From: Candidatus Villigracilis propinquus
GTDB lineage: Bacteria > Chloroflexota > Anaerolineae > Anaerolineales > Villigracilaceae
Length of the DNA stretch: 64,000 nucleotides
Assembly (NCBI GenBank): GCA_016714565.1
Contig: JADKDM010000001.1
Span: forward strand, 385,852-449,851
Reading direction: 5' to 3'
A program made the translations under genes and the position numbers. Shown here piece after piece: positions 53,482 through 61,954 of this stretch (position 1 is its first letter; each line of letters starts with the position of its first letter). Under the pieces are notes generated by a model. It had not been told where the DNA came from. It ran no database searches and was given only the letters and a program-made list of their open reading frames with translations.

Positions 53482-53641
53482 TGATTGATAAGGCGTAGAA
53501 AAAGATTACAGAAAGCAGAATCAGGTCAAAAGTCGAGAAAGAGGCGTTGTTTGGGCGGCGAAAAAGGCAGGTTGGCAGGAGTCAGCCTGTTTTGTTGAAA
53601 AAAGCCGCTCGGGCGGGAAATCTCCCAAAAAGGATTTCCGT

Positions 53642-53671
53642 TTGACAGCCCTTTGACCTGTCAGTTATAAT
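53642..53671 (+). promoter_or_regulatory. Consensus promoter of the Fo operon, leaderless
   Basis: TTGACA (53642-53647), an 18-bp spacer and TATAAT (53666-53671) lie only 8 nt before the ATG at 53680, so transcription should begin at or within two bases of the start codon. No Shine-Dalgarno sequence is present. Confidence 0.75.
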
Positions 53672-53679
53672 CGTGCGAC

Positions 53680-53958
53680 ATGACACAAACCAAACAGACC
53701 AATCGTCAGAACATGGTGTACACTTTGCTCGTTGTAATGATCGGGCAGGTGGGTTGTATCACCATAGCTATTATTCTGGCTTCTGTGTTTGGCGGGGTGT
53801 GGCTTGATAATACTTTTGGAACGAAACCGGTGTTTACACTGGTGTTGTTATTTGCTGGAATCCCTCTTTCGGTCTTCCTGATGATGTATGCGGCGCGAAA
53901 AACGCTGGCGCGTCTGAAGGAAAAATACGAAGCCGAAGAGAAACAAACTACTGCTTAG
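53680..53958 (+). CDS. AtpI/AtpZ-like Fo accessory protein
   Basis: 92 residues with two membrane helices (about 14-38 and 48-70) and a charged tail, matching the AtpZ/AtpI group found first in atp operons. AtpI relatives assist c-ring assembly or ion supply. The size and two-helix topology favour AtpZ over the four-helix AtpI. It is translated from a leaderless mRNA and is followed 9 nt later by atpB. Confidence 0.75.
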   Translation: MTQTKQTNRQNMVYTLLVVMIGQVGCITIAIILASVFGGVWLDNTFGTKPVFTLVLLFAGIPLSVFLMMYAARKTLARLKEKYEAEEKQTTA

Positions 53959-53967
53959 GAGGCGGGC

Positions 53968-54966
53968 TTGGAGACCCAAAAACGTACCCCCTGGCGGCGC
54001 TGGATTGTTCTAGTGCTTATGATCGCTGGTTTTATTCTGGGCGGGATCTATGTCCCGGTTCAGCCTGAGATCACGGTTGCCGCCGAAAAATTGATCGAGG
54101 AGCCACTGACTGAGAATTTTCTCGGTTTCGCTGGCCCCTTCTATTTGGTGAACACACTTCCGACGTTATTTGTCACGGTGTTCTTTATACTTTTGCCTCT
54201 TGCCTGGTTTGCTGGTCGTTCAATTAAGAAAAGCGCCCAAACCGATCTTGTTCCACGCGGCGTTGGCAATGTGATGGAAGCCATTTTGGAAATGTTATAT
54301 AACATGACCGAAGGCTCCGCCGGCACGAAGTGGGCGAAGGCGATCTTCCCTTGGTTTGCGACGATCATGATCTATGTCTTGGTTGCGAACCTGCTCAAGT
54401 TGATCCCTGGCTTTGAGTCCATTGGCGTGCTTCATCATGCGCACGGCGAAGGACATGAGATTACAGGCTTGGGTGGAGCATGGTCATTGTTGACCGCCAC
54501 CAAAGTTGAAGAAGGCGGCTATATTCTGGCTCCGTTCTTCCGCGGTATCTCTGTGGATCTGAATTTCACCCTTTCACTGGCTTTGATCTCGTTCTTCTCC
54601 ATTCAGGTGATGGGCGTCCGCGCACAGGGACTTGGCTATTTCAGCAAGTTCTTCAACACGAAGCGCATGTTCAAAGTGCCGTTCTTCGGCGCGATGGATT
54701 TCCTCGTTGGTCTGCTGGAAATCATCTCTGAATTCGCGAAGATCCTTTCATTCACATTCCGTCTTTTCGGTAATATGTTCGCGGGTGTGGTGTTGGTGGC
54801 TGTGGTTGCTTCATTGCTCGGCAAGATCAGTATTCTGCCTTCAATGATCATGATGTTCGAATTGTTCGTGGGTGTCATTCAAGCCTTCGTGTTCGGTATG
54901 TTGACCATGGTATTCATGGCAATGGCCACGCAGGGTCATGGCGACGAAGAACACGCTGAACATTAA
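53968..54966 (+). CDS. atpB: ATP synthase Fo subunit a
   Basis: 332 residues from TTG 53968, with AGGAGG upstream. The essential Arg is in FTFRLFGNMFAGVVL and the C-terminal helix contains ELFVGVIQAFVFGMLT. The protein is longer than the usual 240-280 residues because of an N-terminal extension (about 60 residues with one extra helix) and a His/Gly-rich loop (HHAHGEGHEITGLGG). Proton channel with subunit c. Confidence 0.93.
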   Translation: METQKRTPWRRWIVLVLMIAGFILGGIYVPVQPEITVAAEKLIEEPLTENFLGFAGPFYLVNTLPTLFVTVFFILLPLAWFAGRSIKKSAQTDLVPRGVGNVMEAILEMLYNMTEGSAGTKWAKAIFPWFATIMIYVLVANLLKLIPGFESIGVLHHAHGEGHEITGLGGAWSLLTATKVEEGGYILAPFFRGISVDLNFTLSLALISFFSIQVMGVRAQGLGYFSKFFNTKRMFKVPFFGAMDFLVGLLEIISEFAKILSFTFRLFGNMFAGVVLVAVVASLLGKISILPSMIMMFELFVGVIQAFVFGMLTMVFMAMATQGHGDEEHAEH

Positions 54967-55020
54967 TTTGTTGAAAAATAATTCATAAATAATTAGGATA
55001 AACCTAAGGAGGCTTGTAAC

Positions 55021-55260
55021 ATGGATGGAAATATTTTAGATGCGATGCGCTATGTGGGCGCAGGTTTGGCTATGATCGGCGCCGCGGGCGCTGGTGTAGG
55101 TATCGGTTTGAGCGTGCAGGGCGCCCTCGGCGGCATGGCCCGCAACCCTGATACATACGGTAACTTGTTGACCAACATGATCCTCGGCGTTGCGTTCTCC
55201 GAATCAATCGCTATTTATTGTCTGGTCATCGCGTTCCTCATGCTCTTCAAAGTCGTGTAA
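55021..55260 (+). CDS. atpE: ATP synthase Fo subunit c
   Basis: 79 residues forming two helices with the polar loop RNPD at 41-44. The ion-binding carboxylate is Glu61 in FSESIAIY. At the position of the Na+-ligand Gln32 of Ilyobacter there is Ile28 (GVGIGL), so the ring probably carries H+ and not Na+. AAGGAGG lies 8 nt before the ATG. The 54-nt gap before it has no terminator. Confidence 0.95.
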   Translation: MDGNILDAMRYVGAGLAMIGAAGAGVGIGLSVQGALGGMARNPDTYGNLLTNMILGVAFSESIAIYCLVIAFLMLFKVV

Positions 55261-55278
55261 TTCAAGGAGCATAGAAAC

Positions 55279-55995
55279 ATGGAAGCTCTTGGTATTAATC
55301 TCGGATTGCTCATTGTCCAGTTGATTGCGTTCGCAATTGTGTTCCTCACATTGAACGCATGGGTGTACAAGCCCATTTTGGACATGATGGAATCCCGTAA
55401 AGCAAAGATCGCGCAGGGTCTCGAAGACGCCCGCGTAGCAGCAGAAGCCCGTGCCAATGCGGAAAAAGAAGCCGCCAAGGTACTCGCCGAAGCACAGGCT
55501 GAAGCAAGCAAGGTTGTTCGTGAAGCCACCGAGCGCGCTGCTTCCGCTGGCAAGGATGTGAAAGCCGCCGCCGAAGCTGAAGCCGCCAAGGCTCGCGAAG
55601 CTGCCATGGCCGAAGCTGAACTCGAACGCAATCGCATTCTCGGCGATCTGCGCGGACAGGTTGCCGCTCTTGCCATTGCCGCCGCCAACAAGCTCGTTGG
55701 TGACGCTCTGGACGAGAAGAAACAGCACACTCTGATCGATGAGTTCTTCTCTGGCGTGAAGGGCGGCAAGGTGGTTCTGGCAGAAGGCCTCACAGGCGAC
55801 TCTGCTGTTGTCACCAGCGCGCTCCCGCTCACCAGCCAGGAACAGGACACCGTGAAGAAGAGCGTCACTGTGAAGGATATTTCCTTCAAGGTTGACCCCT
55901 CCATTCTCGGCGGTCTCGTCATCAAAGTTGGCGACAAGGTTCTCGATGGTTCCGTCGCTGGCAAGCTCGAAGGTCTGCGCCAGACGCTGAAGTAA
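55279..55995 (+). CDS. atpFH: ATP synthase subunit b fused to the C-terminal domain of delta
   Basis: 238 residues. A membrane helix (about 10-30, LLIVQLIAFAIVFLTLNAWV) leads into the long Ala/Glu/Lys coiled coil of subunit b (to about 155). The last 60 residues (VVTSALPLTSQEQDTVKKSV and FKVDPSILGGLVIKVGDKVLDGSVAGKLEG) match the C-terminal domain of delta/OSCP, which binds b. The N-terminal six-helix domain of delta that holds F1 is absent. Mycobacterial b-delta fusions keep the full delta, so this short form is unusual. It is the last gene before a strong terminator. Confidence 0.88.
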   Translation: MEALGINLGLLIVQLIAFAIVFLTLNAWVYKPILDMMESRKAKIAQGLEDARVAAEARANAEKEAAKVLAEAQAEASKVVREATERAASAGKDVKAAAEAEAAKAREAAMAEAELERNRILGDLRGQVAALAIAAANKLVGDALDEKKQHTLIDEFFSGVKGGKVVLAEGLTGDSAVVTSALPLTSQEQDTVKKSVTVKDISFKVDPSILGGLVIKVGDKVLDGSVAGKLEGLRQTLK

Positions 55996-56014
55996 GATCA
56001 TTCATTTGATATGG

Positions 56015-56046
56015 AAAGGGTTTTGGTAAAATTACCAAAACCCTTT
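56015..56046 (+). terminator. Strong terminator closing the Fo operon
   Basis: A perfect stem AAAGGGTTTTGGTAA / TTACCAAAACCCTTT with a 2-nt core and TTTTTTG tail lies 19 nt after the b-delta stop. Confidence 0.88.
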
Positions 56047-56087
56047 TTTGTTTTAAAGGGAAAAAATAGACAGGGAAACACGAAACC

Positions 56088-57665
56088 ATGAAGAAAAAAC
56101 TTTCAGATCTTTTTATAGACTTTCCACTTTCGAGGCCATCCAACCTTCCAGATGCCGAGATCACTGGCATTGCCATCGATAGCCGCACGGTGAGGCAGGG
56201 TTACCTTTTTGTTGCCATGAGAGGCGGCTCCGTGGATGGGCACGACTACATCGCGAAGGCGATCGAGAACGGCGCCGCGGCAATTATCGGCGACAGGGAT
56301 TTGAGCGGATTCGGTGTCCCGTACATTCGACTCGAAAACCCGCGTCAGGCTCTAACATGGCTGGCTGCTGCGTTTTACGAATGGCCTGCCAGCAAGCTGA
56401 CGGTGATCGGCGTAACCGGCACGGATGGCAAAACCACTACGAGCAACCTGATCTACAAAATTCTCGTTGCCGCAGGGATCAAGGCCGGGATGATCTCCAC
56501 GGTTAATGCGGTTATTGGCGATGAAGTGCTGGACACGGGTTTTCATGTCACCACGCCGGATGCGCACGATGTTCAAGCCTATCTCGCAAAGATGGTGAAT
56601 GCAGGTCTGACCCATGTGGTACTGGAAACCACATCACATGGATGGGCACAGCACCGTGTGGACGCATGTGAGTTTGATATTGCGGTGGTAACCAACATCA
56701 CGCACGAGCATATGGATGAGCATGGCAGTTACGAGAATTACCGTGCGGCAAAAGCAAGATTGTTCTCCAGCCTTGAAATAACCCGCGAAAAGCCGCAGGG
56801 AAATCCGCGTTTGGGAATTATCAATCGGGACGATGTCAAATCCTTCGATTTTCTGGATAAGTTCATCAAGGTCAACAAGATGAATTATGGTTTGGGGTTG
56901 GATGCCAACGTCCATGCGGTGGGCATTGAATATAGTTCCACAGGAATCAAATTTACCACCATTTCAAAAGACTTTCGCGTAGGCACTTCGAGTAATCTGG
57001 TTGGAGCGTATAACGTCTCGAATTGCCTTGCCGCGTTAACAGCGGCTGTTTATGGCTTGGGAATCGATCCTCAGGTTGCGGCACAGGGGATTGCCGCATT
57101 GGACGGTATCCCTGGACGTATGGAAAATATTGCGATGGGGCAGAAATTCACCACCATTGTGGATTTTGCACACACACCTAACGCTCTCAAAGTCGCCTTG
57201 GAAGCGGGCAGAAAAATGACTCAGGGTAGGGTCATTTCCATTTTTGGCTCCGCAGGCCTGAGGGACAAAGAGAAGCGTCGCATGATGGCAGAGACGTCCA
57301 CCGAACTGGCGGACTTGTCCATTTTGACGGCTGAAGATCCGCGCACCGAGTCGTTGGATGGAATTCTCGAAGAGATGGCCGAAGGCGCGAAGTCAAAGGG
57401 CGGACGCGAAGGGGAGACTTTTTGGCGCATCCCTGACCGGGGGGAAGCAATCAAGTTTGCGCTGCGCCTTGCCAAAGAAGGCGACATTGTGCTTTCATGC
57501 GGCAAGGGTCATGAGCAGTCCATGTGCTTTGGAAAAACGGAATATCTCTGGGATGACCGCAACGCGATGAAGGCGGCGCTGGCAGAGTTTTTGGGAATTG
57601 AAGGGCCTGCAATGCAATACCTGCCTTCGCAGGATAAAACAGAAGAGGAATGGTTGAAGGGATGA
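56088..57665 (+). CDS. murE: UDP-N-acetylmuramoyl-tripeptide synthetase (MurE)
   Basis: 525 residues, typical length. It adds the third amino acid to UDP-MurNAc-L-Ala-D-Glu in peptidoglycan synthesis. The ATP loop is GVTGTDGKTTTSN, the carbamylated Lys lies in NYRAAKARLF, and the amino-acid specificity loop reads AEDPRTE. Diaminopimelate enzymes usually have DNPR and lysine enzymes DDPR or similar; EDPR leaves the substrate open. It is coupled by ATGA to the SRPBCC gene; no other mur genes are in the window. Confidence 0.9.
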   Translation: MKKKLSDLFIDFPLSRPSNLPDAEITGIAIDSRTVRQGYLFVAMRGGSVDGHDYIAKAIENGAAAIIGDRDLSGFGVPYIRLENPRQALTWLAAAFYEWPASKLTVIGVTGTDGKTTTSNLIYKILVAAGIKAGMISTVNAVIGDEVLDTGFHVTTPDAHDVQAYLAKMVNAGLTHVVLETTSHGWAQHRVDACEFDIAVVTNITHEHMDEHGSYENYRAAKARLFSSLEITREKPQGNPRLGIINRDDVKSFDFLDKFIKVNKMNYGLGLDANVHAVGIEYSSTGIKFTTISKDFRVGTSSNLVGAYNVSNCLAALTAAVYGLGIDPQVAAQGIAALDGIPGRMENIAMGQKFTTIVDFAHTPNALKVALEAGRKMTQGRVISIFGSAGLRDKEKRRMMAETSTELADLSILTAEDPRTESLDGILEEMAEGAKSKGGREGETFWRIPDRGEAIKFALRLAKEGDIVLSCGKGHEQSMCFGKTEYLWDDRNAMKAALAEFLGIEGPAMQYLPSQDKTEEEWLKG

Positions 57666-58126
57666 CGATCCATTATTTGCATCGTGAACAGATCATTCCA
57701 GCGCCGATGGAAACGGTTTGGGAATTTTTTTGTGCCCCGCAAAACCTAAACACCATCACTCCGCCTGATATGAATTTTGAGATCATTGCGGGTGGTGATG
57801 CGAAAATGTACGAAGGGCAGATGATCGAATACCGCGTAGAGTTCATTCGCGGAGTCCGCTCGTTGTGGCTGACCGAGATCGCACATGTCCGCAAGAATGA
57901 ATATTTTGTAGATGAACAGCGCGTGGGGCCATATCGCTTTTGGTATCACGAGCACAGGTTTGAGAATGTGTCAGGCGGCGTGAAAATGACAGACCATGTG
58001 ACGTATGTTCTGCCTTTCGGCTTTTTGGGCGATATTGTCCACGCTGTGTGGATTGGAAATCGCCTGAAGTCTATTTTTGATTTTCGGGTTCGGAAAGTTG
58101 AAGATTTGTTTAGGAGGGTGAAATGA
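57662..58126 (+). CDS. SRPBCC-family (START-like) ligand-binding protein
   Basis: 154 residues of the polyketide-cyclase/SRPBCC fold: REQIIPAPMETVWEFFCAPQNL start, a beta-sheet centre and the C-terminal long helix IGNRLKSIFDFRVRKVEDL. Such proteins bind hydrophobic ligands in a deep pocket; the ligand is unknown. ATG 57662 overlaps the murE stop (ATGA) and its own stop overlaps the next start (ATGA), giving a coupled three-gene unit. Confidence 0.82.
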   Translation: MTIHYLHREQIIPAPMETVWEFFCAPQNLNTITPPDMNFEIIAGGDAKMYEGQMIEYRVEFIRGVRSLWLTEIAHVRKNEYFVDEQRVGPYRFWYHEHRFENVSGGVKMTDHVTYVLPFGFLGDIVHAVWIGNRLKSIFDFRVRKVEDLFRRVK

Positions 58127-58725
58127 CCAACTGGATCACCCCTGTTACGTTGCAGGGAAAATATGTAAGGCTTGAACCGCTCTCGGAAACACACATTTCT
58201 GGTTTGACCGAGGTCGGAGTTGGCCAGAGTTTTTGGGATTTCATGTTGTATGGCAATATCCAGACCGAAGAAGATATGCGGAATTGGGTGTTGGATATTC
58301 TAAGCCGCGCCGAAAAAGGAACAGACCTGCCTTTTGCTGTGATCCATCTCACTTCGGGGCGGGTGGCAGGGGCGACGCGTTACCTGAATATCATGCCGAG
58401 AGACCGTGGACTTGAGATCGGCGGCACATGGTACGGGACGGATTTCCAGCGCACGCCCGTCAATACAGAATGTAAATATTTGCTGATGTCTCATGCCTTT
58501 GAGACGTTGAAATGCATCCGCGTGCAGTTGAAGACGGATAAACGAAACGAGCGTTCACAAAAGGCCATTGAGCGCCTCGGCGCAAAGAAAGAGGGAATCT
58601 TGCGGAATCACATGATCCTGCCCGATGGCAGGTATCGCGATTCCGTTTTTTACAGTATTTTGGATACGGAATGGGCGGATGTGAAAAAGAACCTGGAAGA
58701 GATGATGGCAAAGTACGAAAAGTAG
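58123..58725 (+). CDS. GNAT acetyltransferase, RimJ/RimL type
   Basis: 200 residues. Motifs typical of RimJ/L-like GNATs: VTLQGKYVRLEPLSETH start, GGTWYGTDFQRTPVNTECKYLL (acetyl-CoA loop), RVQLKTDKRNERSQKAIERLGAKKEG (C-terminal motif with substrate contact). It probably acetylates an N-terminus or a small amine. It overlaps the SRPBCC gene by ATGA and ends the murE unit. Confidence 0.88.
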   Translation: MTNWITPVTLQGKYVRLEPLSETHISGLTEVGVGQSFWDFMLYGNIQTEEDMRNWVLDILSRAEKGTDLPFAVIHLTSGRVAGATRYLNIMPRDRGLEIGGTWYGTDFQRTPVNTECKYLLMSHAFETLKCIRVQLKTDKRNERSQKAIERLGAKKEGILRNHMILPDGRYRDSVFYSILDTEWADVKKNLEEMMAKYEK

Positions 58726-58740
58726 GGAAGAATTAACTAT

Positions 58741-58777
58741 AAAGCGCACAGAGGTTACAAACCTCCGTGCGCTTTTT
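58741..58777 (+). terminator. Terminator of the murE unit
   Basis: AAAGCGCAC-a-GAGGTT / AACCTC-CGTGCGCTTT followed by a TTTTTT run lies 15 nt after the stop. It may also serve the convergent MaoC gene. Confidence 0.88.
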
Positions 58778-58804
58778 TGATTCTTGCGAAAGTTATCCGT
58801 AGAA

Positions 58805-59206
58805 TTATGGGGTATACAAAACTGTTGCTTCGCCTTCCAGCACAATGACATTATCCTGATTGGTGCAGAATGTGGAAAGAACGGCAATAGGTTTATCTGC
58901 GCGGACGGACTTTACTTCAACTGTGGCGGTGACCGTATCACCCGGGAAGACAGGCGCTTTGAATTGCAGAGTTTGTCCGAGGTAAACGGTGCCAGGCCCG
59001 GGCAGGTCATTTGCGAGAGCGGCAGAGATCAAGCCTGCGGCGATCATCCCATGCGCAATACGGCGGCCAAAACGAGTGGTTGCTGCATATGCGTCATCAA
59101 GATGGACGGGATTGGTATCACCAGTCAGTTCCGCGAAAGCGCGGATGACATCGTCGCTGATGATTTTAGTACGGGAAGTTTTATCGCCTGGAGTGAGGAT
59201 GAGCAT
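58805..59206 (-). CDS. MaoC-like (R)-enoyl-CoA hydratase (PhaJ type)
   Basis: 133 residues from ATG 59206 with AAGGA upstream; an extension to 59284 has no such signal and overlaps the neighbouring gene. The hydratase-2 motif is complete: TGDTNPVHLDDAYAATTRFG (Asp and His) followed by RRIAHGMIAAGL. The single hot-dog domain is expected to hydrate enoyl-CoA to (R)-3-hydroxyacyl-CoA, but a thioester other than fatty acyl-CoA is possible. Confidence 0.85.
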   Translation of the reverse strand: MLILTPGDKTSRTKIISDDVIRAFAELTGDTNPVHLDDAYAATTRFGRRIAHGMIAAGLISAALANDLPGPGTVYLGQTLQFKAPVFPGDTVTATVEVKSVRADKPIAVLSTFCTNQDNVIVLEGEATVLYTP

Positions 59207-59264
59207 GTCATTTTCCTTGTTCTTCGAAATGTATGAAGGGTGGAGAGTAAATATATCCCCATTT

Positions 59265-59603
59265 TTATTTGGTTTTCCTGCCATTTTTCTTTTTTAGCTT
59301 TGGCGCGGGGAGTTCTTTTGCTGTAATTCGTATCAGGTCACTCAGCCATTCTTTGTCTTCAAATTTATCTTCGATGAGAAAACTTAATTTTGCGCCGGGG
59401 TATGGTGATGCTTCGACAACATCACCAATAAATGCTCTTCCACTTTCGGTTTGTTTAACAAAGAGCTGGTTGTCACAAATAAGGGCTGCGATTTTCCCGT
59501 CGCTATAAATTGCATATTCACCAAACATTTTTTTGAAGGTAATCACACCTGCATTTTCAATTTGGTCGGCTATGAATTTTACAAAATTTTCGTCAGACGA
59601 CAT
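59265..59603 (-). CDS. TfoX N-terminal domain protein
   Basis: 112 residues: FIADQIENAGVITFKKMFGEYAIYSDGK (with the conserved MFGEYGIY-like motif) and DNQLFVKQTESGRAFIG. This is the TfoX/Sxy N-terminal domain; in enterobacteria Sxy controls competence genes with CRP, but isolated domains are widespread and uncharacterised. The C-terminus is a Lys-rich tail. It heads the operon before the MaoC gene on the minus strand. Confidence 0.85.
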   Translation of the reverse strand: MSSDENFVKFIADQIENAGVITFKKMFGEYAIYSDGKIAALICDNQLFVKQTESGRAFIGDVVEASPYPGAKLSFLIEDKFEDKEWLSDLIRITAKELPAPKLKKKNGRKTK

Positions 59604-59615
59604 TTTTTCTCCTTT

Positions 59616-60000
59616 TTAGTCATCCTGCGTTACCCATTCGATGAATGCTCCATGGTCGGCGCTGATCAGCCCCAGAAAGGCGCCATTGTATTTGAACCAT
59701 GTACGATAGTAAGCAATCAATTCCTGAGTTTCGGGCGCTTGCAGTTCCGGTAATTCGGTCAATTTTAGGCAGAATTCAGAAACCCGGTTTTCGTTCTTGA
59801 GGATTTTTTGATTCTCCTCGTCTAGCGGAACCATGCCTTGTATTGCCACCTGTACAATTTCCTTGCTTAACATAGTTGTGGACTCGACTCCCGTCCGCCA
59901 CTCTGTTTTGAAAAGAGGGCTGCTGACATAATTCCCGTCCATGAGCAGGGCGGGGTTGCTGTCGTAGGCAAATTTGTTGCGTACCCAAATATCGGCTTGG
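59616..60000 (-). CDS. Gene fragment, unknown; 3' part of a chimeric locus
   Basis: The frame from about 60000 to 59616 reads DIWVRNKFAYDSNPALLMDG, then LFKTEWRTGVESTTMLSKEI and ends WVTQDD. An internal ATG at 59942 gives 108 residues. The upstream end fuses out of frame with a CPBP remnant, so its own 5' end is missing. I do not recognise the family. It may be the tail of a larger protein captured by a deletion. Confidence 0.4.
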
Positions 60001-60322
60001 TAGAGAGAAGATCAATACGCCCTCGATTGCAGCACTCAAGATACCCCAATTGGTGAAGATGATAGAGACTAAATAATAGCCCATTTGCTACCCAATCCCA
60101 CTTCTCAAAAACTCCCGTCATACGGGGTAACAATAATCCACGAAATAAGAGTTCTCCTCCTAAGAAAGCATTGAACAGGGCCGATAGTAAAAAGAGCCAG
60201 AAAACACCCCACGCTCCTACTAGTTGAGACTTTGCTTCTGGTGTATCAAGAACAGTGCCAAGAGAAAATCCAAGTGGCTCTACAAAGAACGGGAACATGG
60301 AAACCCGCAACTTGTCAAACAA
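59995..60322 (-). pseudogene. Truncated, frameshifted CPBP intramembrane protease
   Basis: The frame from 60322 includes FLGGELLFRGLLLPRM (CPBP EExxxR with Gly for the first Glu) and GLLFSLYHLHQ (His motif). It then shifts by 2 nt near 60060 to NWGILSAAIEGVLIFSLPSRY, and breaks into an unrelated sequence near 60000. The N-terminal half of the family and the last helices are missing. A deletion has joined it to an unknown gene. Confidence 0.7.
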
Positions 60323-60349
60323 TCCCCTATTAACTTTTCGATTTTCACT

Positions 60350-60979
60350 TTACTTCACGAAACTTTTTAGATAACCTACTCCAATCCACAGAACTGGAAG
60401 CAGGGAAAGAATGGACATCATAAAACTGAACGCCTTTACGAATATCTGCATTCCCTCAGGTACAGGTTCGTTTCCAATATGTATATTCTCACTTGGGGCA
60501 AGAAGTAAATTCATAAAGCCCCAATTGAAAAGTATTCCAACATAAAGCAGCATTGGACCAAATATTACCTTTAGCGCTTGATTGCCAGGTGCCACTTCAT
60601 TGAATTTAATTGGCAGCCCCGACATAAGCAAAATCATTGTACAAAAAAAACCAGTCACGCTGATAAAGACAACTAGAAAGAAATTTACCAGTGAAAACCA
60701 AAAGGATGAACTGTCGTGATCTCGTTTTCCGATTACCAACTTCGTCAGATATGTTGTGAACCAGGAAAAGACCCACGGTAAAATCAGCCCAACAGGGTTA
60801 ACGATGAATCTGCCAGATTGAACACGAATCGGAATTGAGACATCAATGAAATTATAAATGAGGAGTCCGTATGCTAAATACATCGAAACATTTAGCACCA
60901 CCTTATGAAAAATATTCAACATACGAAAAGAAAATTTCTCGGAGCCATTCATTAGGTTTTCACGCTGCCATTCTCCCAT
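60350..60979 (-). CDS. Membrane protein of unknown function
   Basis: 209 residues with about five membrane helices (for example VVLNVSMYLAYGLLIYNF and FFLVVFISVTGFFCTMILLM) and no recognised motif. It is AT-rich compared with its neighbours. It lies between the CPBP remnant and the half attC-like site, and could be an additional cassette gene; no complete site flanks its 3' end. The start at 60979 has no clear ribosome site. Confidence 0.5.
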   Translation of the reverse strand: MGEWQRENLMNGSEKFSFRMLNIFHKVVLNVSMYLAYGLLIYNFIDVSIPIRVQSGRFIVNPVGLILPWVFSWFTTYLTKLVIGKRDHDSSSFWFSLVNFFLVVFISVTGFFCTMILLMSGLPIKFNEVAPGNQALKVIFGPMLLYVGILFNWGFMNLLLAPSENIHIGNEPVPEGMQIFVKAFSFMMSILSLLPVLWIGVGYLKSFVK

Positions 60980-61024
60980 CGGTATGACTTACTCTTTTCC
61001 GTACGTAATAGGTGAGGATGAAGC

Positions 61025-61050
61025 ACCTAACGGTTTGCATTACCTGCCCT
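61025..61050 (-). repeat. Half attC-like site
   Basis: ACCTAACGGTTTGCATTACCTGCC (plus strand) matches the right end of the complete sites (GCCCAACGGTTTGCGTTACCTGC), but no matching left end is seen before the lactonase gene. It may be a truncated recombination site at the array boundary. Confidence 0.5.
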
Positions 61051-61064
61051 GGCTAAAAAAAGCA

Positions 61065-61706
61065 TTAAGCCTCATGACGAGGTCGCCACGGCTCATGCTC
61101 GTGCGCGAGCCAGACCAATTCGGGGTCGAGCGCGAGCACCCGCAGCTGGCCTTCGGTGTGCGGCTCGTCTAGCTCGCCGAACCAAACCGCCACGTCGCCG
61201 CCGACGATGATCGGACGCCCGCCAGTCTCGACGACGACCATCTGCAACCCGCGTGTGTGGCCCGGCGCCGGGACGAGCCGGAGCCCGGGAAGCAGTTCGA
61301 ACTCGCCGTCGACCGGCACGTACTGCACGCCGGGCGCATCGACCCACTCGCGAATAGTGTAGTCGTCCTTGCTTCGCGCGTCGTCGAGCTCCTGACGCTG
61401 GACGTAGATCGGCCTGCCGGCGAAGAGGTGGTTGCCTCCACAGTGGTCGAAGTGCAGGTGTGTGTTGACGACGATGTCAATGCCGGCGAGGTCGAAGTCC
61501 TGCTTATTCAGTGGAAGGAGGCGGGGATCAAGATCGGCCCCCGCCGGGTGCAGCTCCGTCATGCCGGTGTCGACCAGCACACGCGCATCGGGATGGTCGA
61601 TGACGTGCACGTAGACCGGTATACGCTCGCCCTCGGCGAGCAGGTCGGCAACGCGGACTGGCGTGATGGTGATTTTCTTTTTCGATGAAACGATTGGTTT
61701 TCTCAT
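61065..61706 (-). CDS. Metallo-beta-lactamase-fold hydrolase, N-acyl-homoserine-lactonase-like
   Basis: 213 residues from ATG 61706, which has AAGGAG 7 nt upstream. The zinc motif is THLHFDHCGGN, followed by GHTRGLQMVVV (His ligand), GGDVAVWFG (Asp) and a final WLAHEHEPW. This pattern (HxHxDH, late HEH) is that of the AiiA/lactonase branch, which opens lactone rings; activity on homoserine lactones is not shown. The GC content is clearly higher than in the flanking genes, a sign of separate origin. It occupies one cassette of the array. Confidence 0.85.
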   Translation of the reverse strand: MRKPIVSSKKKITITPVRVADLLAEGERIPVYVHVIDHPDARVLVDTGMTELHPAGADLDPRLLPLNKQDFDLAGIDIVVNTHLHFDHCGGNHLFAGRPIYVQRQELDDARSKDDYTIREWVDAPGVQYVPVDGEFELLPGLRLVPAPGHTRGLQMVVVETGGRPIIVGGDVAVWFGELDEPHTEGQLRVLALDPELVWLAHEHEPWRPRHEA

Positions 61707-61789
61707 GGGCATTCTCCTTGATGAAATTTTAGAATATACGTTCTGTTTCGTCAAGATAGAATTAAACTAGATTCCTAACCTGCCGAAGT

Positions 61790-61923
61790 GCCTAACGATT
61801 GGCGTTCGTGGACGCATGGCGCTGGAGCGTGGACTCTGCCTGGGAGCAGAAAAAACTCGAAGCCAGAAAAATGCCTGAAAATGCCGCAGACTCCCCAGGG
61901 TCAGGTAGTACGCTTTGTTGGGC
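61790..61923 (-). repeat. attC-like recombination site, 134 bp
   Basis: Ends GCCTAAC (61790-61796) and GTTGGGC (61917-61923) match the attC R-box consensus RYYYAAC / GTTRRRY. Next to them are partly paired L-box-like segments (GGCGTTCGTG and AGTACGC) with unpaired bases between, as in folded attC. It lies directly 3' of the DUF1905 gene. Confidence 0.7.
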
Positions 61924-61954
61924 GGCATTGGCGAGAAGGTATTTTTGCCATTGG

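Noticed and set aside
55021..55260. Na+-translocating c-ring
   Set aside because: Glu and Ser of the site are present (SES), but the Gln ligand of helix 1 is Ile28, so H+ is more likely.
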